Of a DNA stretch of 64,000 bases, positions 52,217 to 62,279 are shown piece by piece. How positions within the stretch are numbered: position 1 is the stretch's first letter; every line of letters starts with the position of its first letter. Source of the stretch: Pyropia yezoensis (Eukaryota; Rhodophyta; Bangiophyceae; Bangiales; Bangiaceae); NCBI GenBank assembly GCA_009829735.1, contig CM020619.1:25445554-25509553 (forward strand). The letters are read 5' to 3'. Below the pieces are notes generated by a model that was not told the origin of the DNA, searched no databases, and was given only the letters and a program-made list of their open reading frames with translations. Made by a program: the position numbers and the translations under genes.

Positions 52217-53156
52217 AGTCGAGACCTCTTGTGACCTCTTGGGGCAGCGGCGAGACGACGGCAGCGGTGGGACGACGGCAGCGGCGGGACGACGGCAGCG
52301 GCGGTTCAACGGCAGGGTGACTTGCGGAGTGGGACGAGGGCGGCGGCAGGAGCGGCAGCAATAGTCCAGCAGCAGCCCATGCGGTGGGGGGACAGCCGAT
52401 GAGGTAGAGGGGGGGCAACCGCGGCCGCCAGCAGCCGTACTGGCCGGCCGGTGTGCGGGGCGGCCGCCAGCAGCAGCACCAGCTCCGCAGCGGCCGGCGG
52501 AGAGGGGGCGGCGGCGAGCACGGGGGGGGGGAGCACCAGCAACTGCCCCAGCCCAGCAGTGGCAGGCACGGCGGAAGAGCGGCCGCCACCAGCCGTACCA
52601 GCCCAGATCTGGCCCGCGCGGCGGGCAGGCGGCCCGTGGGGCGGAGAGGCAACCGGCGGGGGGGGCAGCGGCCGCCAGCAGCCGCACCAGCCCCGCAGGG
52701 GCCGGCGGGGGGCGGGGCCCGCCAGCGTGGGGCGGGGGGGGCGCCCGCAGCCGCACCAGCCCCACGGCGGCCAGTGGGGGAGGTGGTCGGCCAGTAGGCG
52801 GGGGGCGGGCTGCCAGCAGCCGTACCGGGCCCGCGGCGGCCGGCGCAGCGGCGGGGCAACCGGGGGGGGCGGGGGCGGCCGTCGGGGGGGGCGCCCGCCG
52901 CGAGCGGCTGCACCAGCGCCGCGGTAGCCGCACCAGCCCCGCGGCAGCCGGCCGGGCGGGGGGACTGCCGTCAGCGACCTCACCTTCCGAGTGGCAGTGG
53001 CGGAGAGCGGGACGGGCCGGCGCGGCGGGTGGCGCGGCGGGCGGCGCGGCGGCGTGGCGTGGGCGGGGGGGGCAGCGCGGTGGTGCTGAAAGGGAGGTCC
53101 AGGAATCGGCCACAAACTGGGTGAGCGGGTTGCGGATGCGAGTGTGCAGTGCGCCT
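52217..53156. repeat. GC-rich minisatellite upstream of the NTPase gene
   Basis: Diverged repeats around the phrase CAGCAGCCG(C/T)ACCAGCCC with interposed GGCCGGCGG, spaced about 55-75 bp (52430-52960). Open in several frames on both strands, e.g. AGLVRLLAA-type repeats; not called as coding. Confidence 0.6.
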
Positions 53157-53618
53157 CTCCTGTGTGTAGGCTTGAGCTGCACGCCTGAGGCGCGCACTAT
53201 AACCTGCACGCCCAGGGCGGGATTAGGTGAGTTTTAGGGCGTGTCCCGCCTGCACGCCCTCGACTAAGGGGCGTGCACTAGGGCGGGATCACACACTTAC
53301 AATGAAAATGGACAAATAGTCCATGAAGGACCGGGAAACTCCGGCGAGGTTGTACTCAACCTCTGGCCCTTCGACGTCGTGGGTCTTTGTTTGACCGCTG
53401 CCTCAGCCTCCGACATCGATGAGCCCCAAAGTAACGCAAGGGAACTCCTTCTTGACAACAAAACTTACAGATCAGGCTAAAATTGTAGTAAGTTGCGGGG
53501 CCACTTTGGGGGCGTGCAAGCAGCATTTACGTTTTGGGGCGTGCATCAGGCGTGCACAGGGCGTGTCCCGCCCTCCCGCCCCGCGAAAAGGGGCGTGCAG
53601 CTCAAGCCTACTCCTGTG
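53157..53618. mobile_element. MITE-like element with terminal inverted repeats and target duplication
   Basis: Perfect 19-bp inverted repeats TAGGCTTGAGCTGCACGCC at 53167-53185 and its complement at 53592-53610. Immediately outside are direct repeats CTCCTGTG (53157-53164 and 53611-53618), extendable to 10 bp with one mismatch. Interior about 400 bp with many GGGCGTG(C) motifs near both ends, typical subterminal repeats. Size and 8-10 bp duplication fit a non-autonomous hAT- or Mutator-like element. No ORF of its own. Confidence 0.7.
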
Positions 53619-53698
53619 CGCGTCTGTTCCCGGCGGCCATAGGGACAGCTGGCTGGCTCTGTCCCTGGACCCGTAGCCTAGGCTGCTCTGTTGCCGCC

Positions 53699-54500
53699 AT
53701 GCCCGCCCCCGCCCCCTCCCCTCTCAGCTCCACCGCCGACGGGGACGAGCGCCTCAGCGCCCGCCTGTGGCGGGTGGCGGCGCCCGTCGTCGTCGCGCTC
53801 GGCCGCCACCCCTTCCTCGCCGCCCTCGCCGCCGGCACCCTGCCGCGAGAGCGGTTTGCGTAGGTTGGCCGCGCGCGTCGCCCTATCTGTTGCTGCCCCT
53901 GGGGGAATGCTGTTGCTCAGGGGGCGTTCCGGCGCGCACCGTTGCTGCACGCTCCTGTGTCTCTGGCGGGGGGCGGGGGGTTTGTGGGGGGGACACGTGG
54001 GGAAAGGAGGCGGCGCACCTCATGCACCGCTCTTGTTGGTCGTCGTCGCGACATCCCGTGGTGGTTCGCCGCCGCGACCACCCCCGCACAGCCGCGGGAT
54101 GAGGCCTATCCCCTGTGCGCCCTTGCTGTGGCAGCAGCCTTTCTTGTCCATGGCTCTGCGGTTCCCCGCCGAGGGCGCCGCCGCTGCCGCCGTGTGTGTC
54201 CCCCTTCTGCCTGCTTCTCTTCCTGCTTCCCCCCCCCCTCCTTCCGCCCGCTTTCGTCCGTGCCGCGCAGCGCCTTTACCGCCCAGGACACCCACTTCCT
54301 CGCCGCCTACGCGGCGGTCTACCGCTCGCTGGCGTCGGCACCGTCGGTGCCCTCCGTCACCCGCGCCCGCCTCACCCGCCTGGCCGCCGACGCGGACGCG
54401 GAACGGGCGGCACTGCCGCCGCCGTCGCCGTCCCACCGTTCGCCGCCGCCGCCGTCGCCGGCAACGGCCGCGTACACGCAACAGCCGGAGGGGCTTACCT
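53699..54500 (+). CDS. TenA/THI-4 family protein, first two exons, rest not found
   Basis: Exon 1 53699-53859 starts GCCGCCATGCC and encodes RLWRVAAPVVVALGRHPF and LAALAAGTLPRERF, the classic start of TENA/THI-4 proteins (hydrolysis of thiamine or its degradation products; haem-oxygenase-like helical fold). Donor GTAGGT at 53860; acceptor GCGCAG ending 54270. The joined frame reads RERFAAFTAQDTHFLAAYAA, matching the family Y-x-x-Q-D-x-x-FL motif. Exon 2 continues with RLTRLAADADAERAALPP, then Pro-rich sequence and ATAAYTQQPEG, where the family has an aT-x-aYt motif. After about 54500 minisatellite DNA begins and I see no further TenA exon, so the gene is truncated or has a very long intron. 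Confidence 0.65.
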
Positions 54501-56280
54501 GTAGCGATTGCCTGCGGCGATTACCGGCGGGGGCGGCCGAAGGAGCCTGCCCGCGGCGATTGCCCGCGGGGGCGGCCTGCAGGAGTGGCGTGCGGTGGCG
54601 GCCGAATGGGGCGGCGTGCGGCAGTGGCCGGCCGCCGCCGTGGCGAGCGGCGGAGCGGGTCGGCGGGGGGCAGGGGGGGGGGGGTGCCGGTGGAGGTGGC
54701 TTGTGGCGATTGTACACAACGGTGGCTGGCTGCAGGGGCCGGCGGTGGTGCACTGCGGTGGTGGGCCGCTGCAGGGGGCCGCTTTCGTGGCCGGCGACAG
54801 GGGCCGGCGGTGGGGGCCAGCTGTGACGGCTGGCGGCAGCGGTCAATGCGGGGTGGCCTGCGGCGGTGGGTAGCGGCGGTCTGGGGCTTGAGGAAGTTAA
54901 CAAGAGCGAGTAAGAAGCTCTTTGAGATGGGCCACCCCTCTCCCCATCACTTCTTCCGTTTACTTCCGCCGTGCAAAAGAAGTCTCCATATAACAACTCT
55001 CAGTGCCATGTTCATCGTTAGATGCCGGGTAACGGGGGGGGGGGGGGGGGGGGGGGGGGTGGGGGAAGGCCCCGTTTTAAAGGTTTGACCACTCGAGGAG
55101 CCATTATAGAGCCAGCTAAGAGCCAAGAGTGTGCCAGTCCCTGCACGCGTGCACGTAGGCGGCAGAGGCGAGCTGCCGCAACCCAGGTGCAACTGGGAGG
55201 AGTGGTGCGAGAAAATGGCGGGCAGCAGCAGCCTGCGTCAGTGGCCGGCGGGTGTGCCTTGCTGCGGAGGCAGGTGAGGGTGGCCGACGTGGGTGACAGG
55301 CGGAGATTGCCTGCGGTGGTAACCTGCGGCGGCTGCGAAGGCGGTGGTCTGCTGGGGTGGCCGGTGGGGGTGGCCGGCGGCGGCGCTCGGCGGCTGTTGC
55401 ATGCGGCAGTGGCCTTGGGGATGGCTGGCGTGGTTGGCCAGCGGTGGTGGCTGGCGGCAGTGGCCTTGGGGATGGCTGGCGTGGTTGGCCAGCGGTGGTG
55501 GCTGGCGGCAGTGGCCTTGGGGATGGCTGGCGTGGTCGACCAGCGGTGGTGGCTGGCGGCAGTGGCGTGGGGTGGCTGCCGGCGGCGGGGACAGGATGCT
55601 GTGGCCGGCGGGGGTGGCTGACGGCGATGGTGAGCGGTGGCGATGGCGACCTGAGGTTTTATGCGGCGGTAACCGGTGCGGATGGTCGGTGAGGGTTGCT
55701 GGCCAGGATGGCCGGTGGTTGTGGCGGGAAGCGGCTGATGTACCCGGGAAAGAGCGGCTGCTACCGGCGTGGGTGCGGCTGGTACCGGCATAGAGGGCCG
55801 TCTGCTGTGGCCGGGGCGGCGGCTGCTACTGTGGGGGGGGGTGGTGGCTGGCATTGGCGGGGGAGGGGGGTCGGTGGGTGCCACCGGTGGTTGGTAGCTG
55901 CTTCCGGTGGAGGGCCGTTGCTACTGAGGGCGAGGCGGCTCCTCCCGCTGCTGCAGCCGGGGGGGTGGGGGGGGGGGGGGGGGGCGGCTGGTACGCGTGT
56001 GGAGTGACTGCTACCGATCGGGGGCCGCTGGTACCGGCGGAGGGTGCGGCTGCTGCAGTCAGGCGGGCGGCACAGTGCTTGGGGTTTTCACGTGCCAATA
56101 TGCCCGCCCCCCCCCCCCCCGCCCCCAAGCCGTTCCCCTCCCCCCTCCATCCCCGCCCGCATTCCTCAAGTTCCCTCAGTGACTGTCTTGGCCGTTGTCG
56201 CCTACACGACCTGGGAAGGCCCTTCGGCTGGAGCAGCGTCGTGGTGGGGAAGCAAAGTTAAGTTGACGGCAAGGGGGCAG
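54500..56280. repeat. GC-rich minisatellite region
   Basis: Repeated GGCGG(C/T)GGC phrases throughout, with G runs at 55027-55060 and 55963-55984. A 51-bp unit (17 codons) repeats from 55403, 55454, 55505 and, diverging, 55556. ORFs here encode Gly/Trp/Ala repeats on the plus strand and Pro/Ala/His repeats on the minus strand; neither called. 54880-55200 holds less repetitive sequence with no gene seen. Confidence 0.65.
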
Positions 56281-56420
56281 AGATGAATCAAGCGAAGACG
56301 CCCGGTCCGAGTTGTACAGCGCGTACAGGGCAGTCACCATCGCCCAATCGGGCGCGTCGGGTGGTCAATGTATAGAAAACCCATCGTACCAGAGTAGAAT
56401 CGAAGGGGATTTGGGGGCCC

Positions 56421-57222
56421 CTACCACAACAGAAACGCTGTACCAGCGACCAGCCCCTGCAGTGTGTACAGGCGATGAGAGCCGTCCACCACAGGAAAAG
56501 CATGGTCGTGGGCGGGCGCACTGTCCGTCCCCACCAGCATACGCCGCAGCGTGTAAAGGCGATGAGAGCCGTCCACCACAGGAAAAGCATGGTCGTGGGC
56601 GGGCGCACTGTCCGCCCCCACCAGCATACGCCGCAGCGTGTAAAGGCGCTGAGAGCCGTCCACTACAGGAAAGGCATGGTCGTTGACGGAGCGACCAAAC
56701 TCTCGATGCACGCACATCGTGTCAATTGAGGCCGCGTAGGAACGACAAGAGTGGAGCGATGTCGCGGTCCACGTTGCCACCGTTGCGATCACCGCCATAG
56801 GTAGGACGGTCGCGGTGTCCTTCGCCGGTACCACTACCAGATCCACCCCCGTTGCGGTCATCACCGCCACCACCGCCGCTGACACCGACACGAGTGCATC
56901 CGCCGTATGGACCACCGTCGTGACCAACACGGCCGCAACCAGAGCTACCGGTGCTGTCGTCGCGTTCGTGGCCATGATGGCCACCACCATTGGCGTCCAT
57001 CACCGTCGATAAGCCCCCGAACCGCCCAGAGGCCTCAGGTCGCCGTCGAGAACAACAGGGAACCGGGAAGGATTGTTCTTCGGCTGGAAAAAATCGCCAG
57101 CCGGAAAAAGGCGGTGTGGAAAGGCGGGGGACGTCCGTCGAGTAGACGGGGAACTGTCCCGCAGGACGACGGCGGTTGGCGGGAGTGAACAGGAACGGGA
57201 CGCGCACAATTGTACGTGTCAC
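56421..57222 (-). CDS. Repeat-containing hypothetical ORFs (87-bp, 29-codon repeat)
   Basis: An 87-bp unit is repeated from 56474, 56561 and 56648 (first two nearly identical, third partial). As 87 is a multiple of 3, all frames stay open. On the minus strand one frame gives DHAFPVVDGSHRLYTLRRML per repeat (56421-56990). Another, from 57222, is Gly/Asp-rich (MDANGGGHHGHERDD) and ends GGNVDRDIAPLLSFLRGLN at 56722. I cannot decide which is translated. Confidence 0.3.
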
Positions 57223-57421
57223 TCAGCGCCCTGTTCACAAGACCCGCCCGCGCATCCGACAAACGATTTGTGGGGTGTGAAAAAATCAACAACAAACAAA
57301 GCTGCTCATGCCATTACACAACCACTTCAGGGGGTATTTAACAGTAACATGTACCGCGACTTACACTGACAAGTGTGCCGGGGAGGTAACCATCAAGATC
57401 AGGGGGGGGGGTGCTCTTATT

Positions 57422-57536
57422 GTGCGTCCCGTAAAAAGTGGACGTGCACAGGTCGTGCAGAGTGGGTTTGATTGGTCCAGTGGCCGATATTTGACATGAT
57501 CACGACACGTGCACGTCCACTTTTTACGGGACGCAC
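57422..57536. repeat. Perfect 28-bp inverted repeat, 59-bp loop
   Basis: Arms 57422-57449 and 57509-57536 are exact reverse complements (core CCCGTAAAAAGTGGACGTGC). The loop is unique. May be a small fold-back element or a structured RNA/terminator. Confidence 0.9.
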
Positions 57537-57708
57537 TATACATAACACGGACCCGCCCTGGTTCCCTGTCTTGGAGAACGTCGGAACACGTAGTATTTGA
57601 TCGTGGTATGCATTTCATGCCACGTGGAGTCCAACGTGAGTACTTGAATGCTGGACGCGTACTTGGATCACTTGTGCTCACTGAGCAAGAACGAAACACT
57701 GGCATCGT

Positions 57709-58926
57709 TTACCATCCGACATTTCTACCCGGTGTGTGTCTGTGTGAATACGCGGGCCGCGCCACACACAGTTGTAGCAGCAGGTACATGGCCAGTGCAC
57801 TGGACGAGGTACCACGCCCGCCGTGGACAGAACCGTGAGAGCATACGTCGCTTGGGTGTGAGAGTATCCACGCGCCAGTCCTGTCGGTTCTGTGCACAAG
57901 AACCTCGTGATTGGTGCACAATGCCACCTGCTCACACGTCCCCTGTAGGATACGAGCAAGGTACACCAGCGGATGCATTGGGGAGAAGCCCAGCAGTCTT
58001 GCAGCGCCGACCGGCGACGGGAGTTCGTCCATAGCTTCTGCCGAGCAAACCTGCCAAGCACGCCTGCGCACGCGCCGCGACCCTCCGGGAGGCCAAGGAC
58101 GCGCGCGCACCCGCCACGACCGGGCGGGATGCCAGATGCGGCCAAGCACTCCGCGGCGACCCGACCACCAGCCAAACGCGGCGGCGCACCAGCGGCGGCC
58201 CAACGGCGGGCCAAACGCACCCGTGGCATGATCCGCCAGGACCCCACGGCTGGCTGAAAGCGGCTGGGCACCAGCGGCGACAAGCCGGGTGGCGAAATGC
58301 ACCCGCTCAACCGCTACGACCGGGCGGGGGGCCAGAAGCGGACGAGCACCCGTGGCAGACTGCCAGACAGAACAGCGGGGCCGAGAACCCGCCGAGACCA
58401 CCCAGAAGGCGAAGCGCGGCCAGGCACGCACCGTGACCCGCCGCAACCAGACGGCCGCCCAAAGAGGACCCGTGGAATGATCCGCCAGGAACCAACGGCC
58501 GTCCAATAGCGGTGGGGCACCAGCGGTTAACCGACGGCCAGCCAAAAGCACCAGCGCACCCGCGGCGACCAGACGAGAGACCACAAGCGGCCGAGCACCC
58601 GCGGCCACCCGACCGCCGGCCGAAAGTGGCCAAGCACCCGCGGCGACCAGACGAGAGACCACAAGCGGCCGAGCACCCGCGGCCACCCGACCGCCGGCCG
58701 AAAGTGGCCGAGCACCCGCCGTGACGCGGCGGACAGACAAAAAGCGACGGCGCACCAGTGGCGAGCCGCCGGCAATGCCACTCAAAGCGCCCTCGCGCGC
58801 AACGGTCCCGATCCGGCGGGCGGCAAAGGACGCCCGCACGCGCGCCGGCACCCACCCAGCCCGCGACGGTGAGCACATCGGGTGCCCCCATTGGCCCCAA
58901 GACGTGGTCGACTTTGGGGAGCACAT
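57709..58926 (-). CDS. Tandem-repeat ORF (39-bp units, 13 residues each), hypothetical
   Basis: Diverged 39-bp units cover about 58040-58790. At 58557-58712 two 39-bp types alternate as a 78-bp higher-order repeat (CACCCGCGGCGACCAGACG..., CACCCGCGGCCACCCGACC...). The minus strand stays open for 405 codons with 13-residue repeats (RPLVVSRLVAAGA), then leaves the repeats into ARLLGFSPMHPLVYLARIL and NHEVLVHRTDRTGAWILS, which looks more like normal protein. The plus strand gives RRPDERPQAAEHP repeats. Coding status uncertain. Confidence 0.35.
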   Translation of the reverse strand: MCSPKSTTSWGQWGHPMCSPSRAGWVPARVRASFAARRIGTVAREGALSGIAGGSPLVRRRFLSVRRVTAGARPLSAGGRVAAGARPLVVSRLVAAGAWPLSAGGRVAAGARPLVVSRLVAAGALVLLAGRRLTAGAPPLLDGRWFLADHSTGPLWAAVWLRRVTVRAWPRFAFWVVSAGSRPRCSVWQSATGARPLLAPRPVVAVERVHFATRLVAAGAQPLSASRGVLADHATGAFGPPLGRRWCAAAFGWWSGRRGVLGRIWHPARSWRVRARPWPPGGSRRVRRRAWQVCSAEAMDELPSPVGAARLLGFSPMHPLVYLARILQGTCEQVALCTNHEVLVHRTDRTGAWILSHPSDVCSHGSVHGGRGTSSSALAMYLLLQLCVARPAYSHRHTPGRNVGW

Positions 58927-59813
58927 AACTGACGGTACTTTTGCATTCCCTCCTCATAGTTTAGAGAGAACAAGAGGCCTCAGAAAATGAAAAATACCAT
59001 CTGACTCCCCCCAGTCTCCTCTACAAAGTGGTATGTCTTACATCTCATGCAGTACACAGAGACCAAGGATCGCATCGAGAATGGTCGACATTAGGTCCAG
59101 ACTGGCTACGCTACAAAGTGCGTGGACACGCTGAGCGCTGAGCAGCACACGTGGCCTGCCTAATCGATGGGTCTTGGACGCCGTCCGGCACTGCTGTAAG
59201 CGTGGTCGGGTCGCCCATGGAAACTGCGGACACGTCTCGCATTGGCAAGATGCGACACTCGCTCCGGCCCCCTACCCTGCCAGCGATGTCTGTATTCAAG
59301 CGGCCCGCACGCACGCCGCCCCCTCACCGTGAGGCCGCGCCACCACGCGCCATTGTCGGGACGCCCGCTCACCCACGCCGTCGCACCACCACGACCCTCC
59401 TATGCGACTTGCCCGATCGTCGTCTGGGCTTTGTTGGTGACCAGGGTTGGTTGGGGCGGGGGGGGGAAAGGAGAGGCGGGGGGGGAGGGAGGGCGCCGCC
59501 AGGGAGGTGGATCGGCGGCTTGGCCGGGGGGGGGGCACGAGCGCGGCGGCTCTGTTGGGGGAGGGGGGCGGATTGCGCCAGCACGGCCGGCGCGGTTTTT
59601 CAAACGGCGCCGGCACCGCTGCAGGCATGCCGCCCCCGAGCCGCGCCCCCGCCCCACAGCCGCGTGGCCTCTTCCTTGCTCATTGCCCTTCCCCCCCTCG
59701 CCCGCCTCCCGAGGTGGTGGCCAAGTCGGCGGGTGGTGGTGGCGGTGCGGTGCGTGTGTCGCCTGTGAGACGGGCTTTCGAGAGCAGCAGCCCCCCCGGG
59801 GAATGTTGCCGTC
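58927..59813. other. Intergenic with G runs
   Basis: No gene recognised; 59450-59580 is G-rich with Pro/Gly frames on both strands. Confidence 0.5.
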
Positions 59814-60431
59814 ATGCAGGGGCATGCGGCGCACAGCCTTCATGGTGGGGCGGCTCACTTTGCTGTCGATGTGTTTGTAGACTACTTGCGCTGTTTTGGC
59901 TTGCTTACGGGTGCCCCCGGCGCCGCCGCTTTTCGTATCAGCGAGGACGCCGCGGCAATGTGTCACGGCGGAATGGCCCAAGCAGCGGTGGCCGTGGCTG
60001 TCCAGTGGGAAAACCTGTACTGTGTGGCTGCCTGTGCGAGTGTCGGGCGCCCTCCGGCTCGGGAGCAGCCGGTGGCCTGCGAGCACGTGCCTACGGCCTT
60101 GCTCATTGCGTGTCGCGCCGTCTGTCGGCGGCTGCAGAGTCGTCGCCTGGCGGCGGACGCGGCGGAAGCCGATCAAGAGCCCGTGCGGCTGATCTACTCT
60201 CTGATGGCGTTCAACGAGGCTGAGGGGCTGTCCGTCGCCATTGCCGAGCTGGCCCTCCGCGCGGTGTGGCAGGACGCCCATCCCACTGTGCGCGCCGCCT
60301 CGTTCGTTTACGTCTCGGACGTTGCGTCCATGCGGCGTTGCGTGGACGCGGCAATGGCTCCCACTGGCACGGGCACGGGTGCACGGCCGTCTGCGGTTTG
60401 TATCTCGGCGGACCTGGCCGTTGTCAGTTAG
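59814..60431 (+). CDS. Helical protein A of an inverted paralogous pair (cyclin-box-like?)
   Basis: 205 residues from the ATG at 59814 to TAG. Helical throughout: HFAVDVFVDYLRCFGLLTG, WENLYCVAACASV, VPTALLIACRAVCRRLQ, RLIYSLMAFNEAEGLSVAI, ELALRAVWQDAHPTV. The segment from ALLIAC to ELALRA has the look of a cyclin box (AsK-like helix, then LNxxE), but this is weak. Clearly homologous to the minus-strand gene 61523-62179. Confidence 0.6.
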   Translation: MQGHAAHSLHGGAAHFAVDVFVDYLRCFGLLTGAPGAAAFRISEDAAAMCHGGMAQAAVAVAVQWENLYCVAACASVGRPPAREQPVACEHVPTALLIACRAVCRRLQSRRLAADAAEADQEPVRLIYSLMAFNEAEGLSVAIAELALRAVWQDAHPTVRAASFVYVSDVASMRRCVDAAMAPTGTGTGARPSAVCISADLAVVS

Positions 60432-61522
60432 TACCCTGACATGCACCTCGTCTTGGAAGCTGGCTCCACCGCGACAGCTGCCGCTGTCGCGCGACAGGCT
60501 ACAGGGCAGCACGTCGAGGAGGCGGCGGTCCCGGAAGCCTCCCCGCCGTCCCGTCGCCGGAGTCTGCGCCTGGCCATGCGCAGCACACGAGGGCGATAGT
60601 GGAGGTAAGGGCCCAAGAGACCTCTCCCGCCTTCTTTTGTCTTTGACCCCGTGCCATGCATCACCCGGTACATCCACGCCGTGTCGGAAAACGCCCGTTT
60701 GGAGAGCGCCTACGGGAGCTCACACGAGGACTCTCTTGGTCGTGTGTGCGTTAAGCGTGTAAGGGATGCTGCCTTTTCTGTTTTTGGGGGGGGGCGATTT
60801 CTCATGCCCCACCACTGAGAGCTACTTTGTCGCATGTGAAACGCCTCTGTGCCAACACTTGACCACATGTTCTGTCTGTGGTGAAAGATGTGGGCGGATT
60901 GGAGGCGTGTCATGTTTTGCATAGATCATTCCCATGCTTCTACACGTTGTGTCCGTGGTCGTGTCCTTGGCCGACCGCGCGTTGGCGTTGTGTAGCGTGC
61001 CCCCGGCCGACCACCTGTACAAAAAACCGTATCGTCCACGCGCCCTACTCACCAATACGGGCCACAATGCGGGGGAGGGCAGGCAGACAAGTACTTTTCA
61101 CCTTCTTGTCCTCGCGCAGCTACGCTACGAGAGCTGCCGCGCCGCAATGGGCGACGCGACAGACACGTCTGCCCACGCTCAGGCGCCCGTGCTGACCTGC
61201 TTGGCCGTCACTGCCCTCTTGCGCCTCGAAATGGGACCTCGACACGGGCCGAGGGCGTCTGGGGTACTCCGTGTCCGTCTTATGGACCTCAAACAAATGA
61301 CCGGGGACCCCGACGAGGCCATGGCGTACAGTAGCCGCCAGATAGGGAGGGAGGGGGGGGGCGCCCGCAAGGGGCTTCCCAGGCACCCGTATGGAGGCCT
61401 GGACACGTGATGGACAACGCGATGGAAAACAAATTGTAGAAGAACCACCCATAAATCCCCACGGACACCCAGTACCCGTCGTGCAGACAAGCCACCCACA
61501 CAGTGCCGGGGCCGTGGACCTC
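60432..61522. other. Spacer between the inverted paralogues
   Basis: A plus-strand ORF at 61140-61410 (MGDATDTSAHAQAPVLTCLA, VTALLRLEMGPRHGP) looks partly protein-like and may be an exon, but I cannot place it. A short basic tail ORF follows the 60431 stop. Otherwise nothing seen. Confidence 0.3.
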
Positions 61523-62179
61523 CTACAAAGGGACATTCGAAAAATAATCCCCCTCGGGATACCCACGCGCACTGAACAAGCCGGCGGGGGGGTCCAGCGC
61601 CGACGCGGGCGGGTCCCCATTGTCTCCGATAGGGGCCTTGGCAGCGTCCACACAGGGTCGCATTGCAGAGACGCCCGCCGCAAACGCCGGTGCCACATGT
61701 GCCACTGGCGGGTGAGCGTCTTGCGACACCGCCCGGAGGGCGAGCTCTGCAACCGCAACAGCGAGTCCGTCGGCCGCGTTGAGTGCCACCACAGAGGAGA
61801 TCAGCCGCAGGGGCTCTTCGTCGGCTGCCGCCCCTCGGGGTGTCAGACCCGATCCCTTCAGGCGGTCGCAAGCGGCCTTACAGGCAATAAGCATGGCAGT
61901 CGGTACATACTGGGCGGCCACAGGCTCTGGCCGCGCCGCCGGCCGGGGGTTGTTGAGACGGCCTGGAACGGAGTACGTGTTGTCCCACTCAAGGGCAATA
62001 AAGATCGCCGCCGCAGCCATTCCGCTACGGCTCCTCCCCGCCGTGAGGTCGTTGACGTGGGAGGAGGCGGCGCCGGGGACGCCCGTCAGCAGGCCAAAAA
62101 ACCGCAGCACGAGCACAAACGTCTCGACGGCACTGTGCAGAGCTCCACCATTGGCAGTGTGGATGGACCGACGCGGCAT
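61523..62179 (-). CDS. Helical protein B of the inverted paralogous pair
   Basis: About 218 residues from an in-frame ATG (MPRRSIHTANGGALHS) on the minus strand to TAG at 61523. Matches the plus-strand gene at 59814 segment by segment: SAVETFVLVLRFFGLLTGVP, LEWDNTYSVPGRLNNP, VPTAMLIACKAACDRLKG, RLISSVVALNAADGLAVAVA, ELALRAVSQDAHPPV. The C-termini diverge. Function unknown; a cyclin-like fold is possible. Confidence 0.6.
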   Translation of the reverse strand: MPRRSIHTANGGALHSAVETFVLVLRFFGLLTGVPGAASSHVNDLTAGRSRSGMAAAAIFIALEWDNTYSVPGRLNNPRPAARPEPVAAQYVPTAMLIACKAACDRLKGSGLTPRGAAADEEPLRLISSVVALNAADGLAVAVAELALRAVSQDAHPPVAHVAPAFAAGVSAMRPCVDAAKAPIGDNGDPPASALDPPAGLFSARGYPEGDYFSNVPL

Positions 62180-62279
62180 CGTCACGAGTACCGCCCGCGG
62201 CGCACGGACAGGGCACACAGGGAATGCACCAGGGACAGGGGACACAGCCACAAAGACAATAGAGATATTCAATCAAACA

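Noticed and set aside
52217..53209. N-terminal extension of the NTPase ORF to 53209
   Set aside because: It runs through minisatellite and into the MITE-like element; Pro/Arg/Cys-rich with no homology pattern. The ATG at 52216 is preferred.
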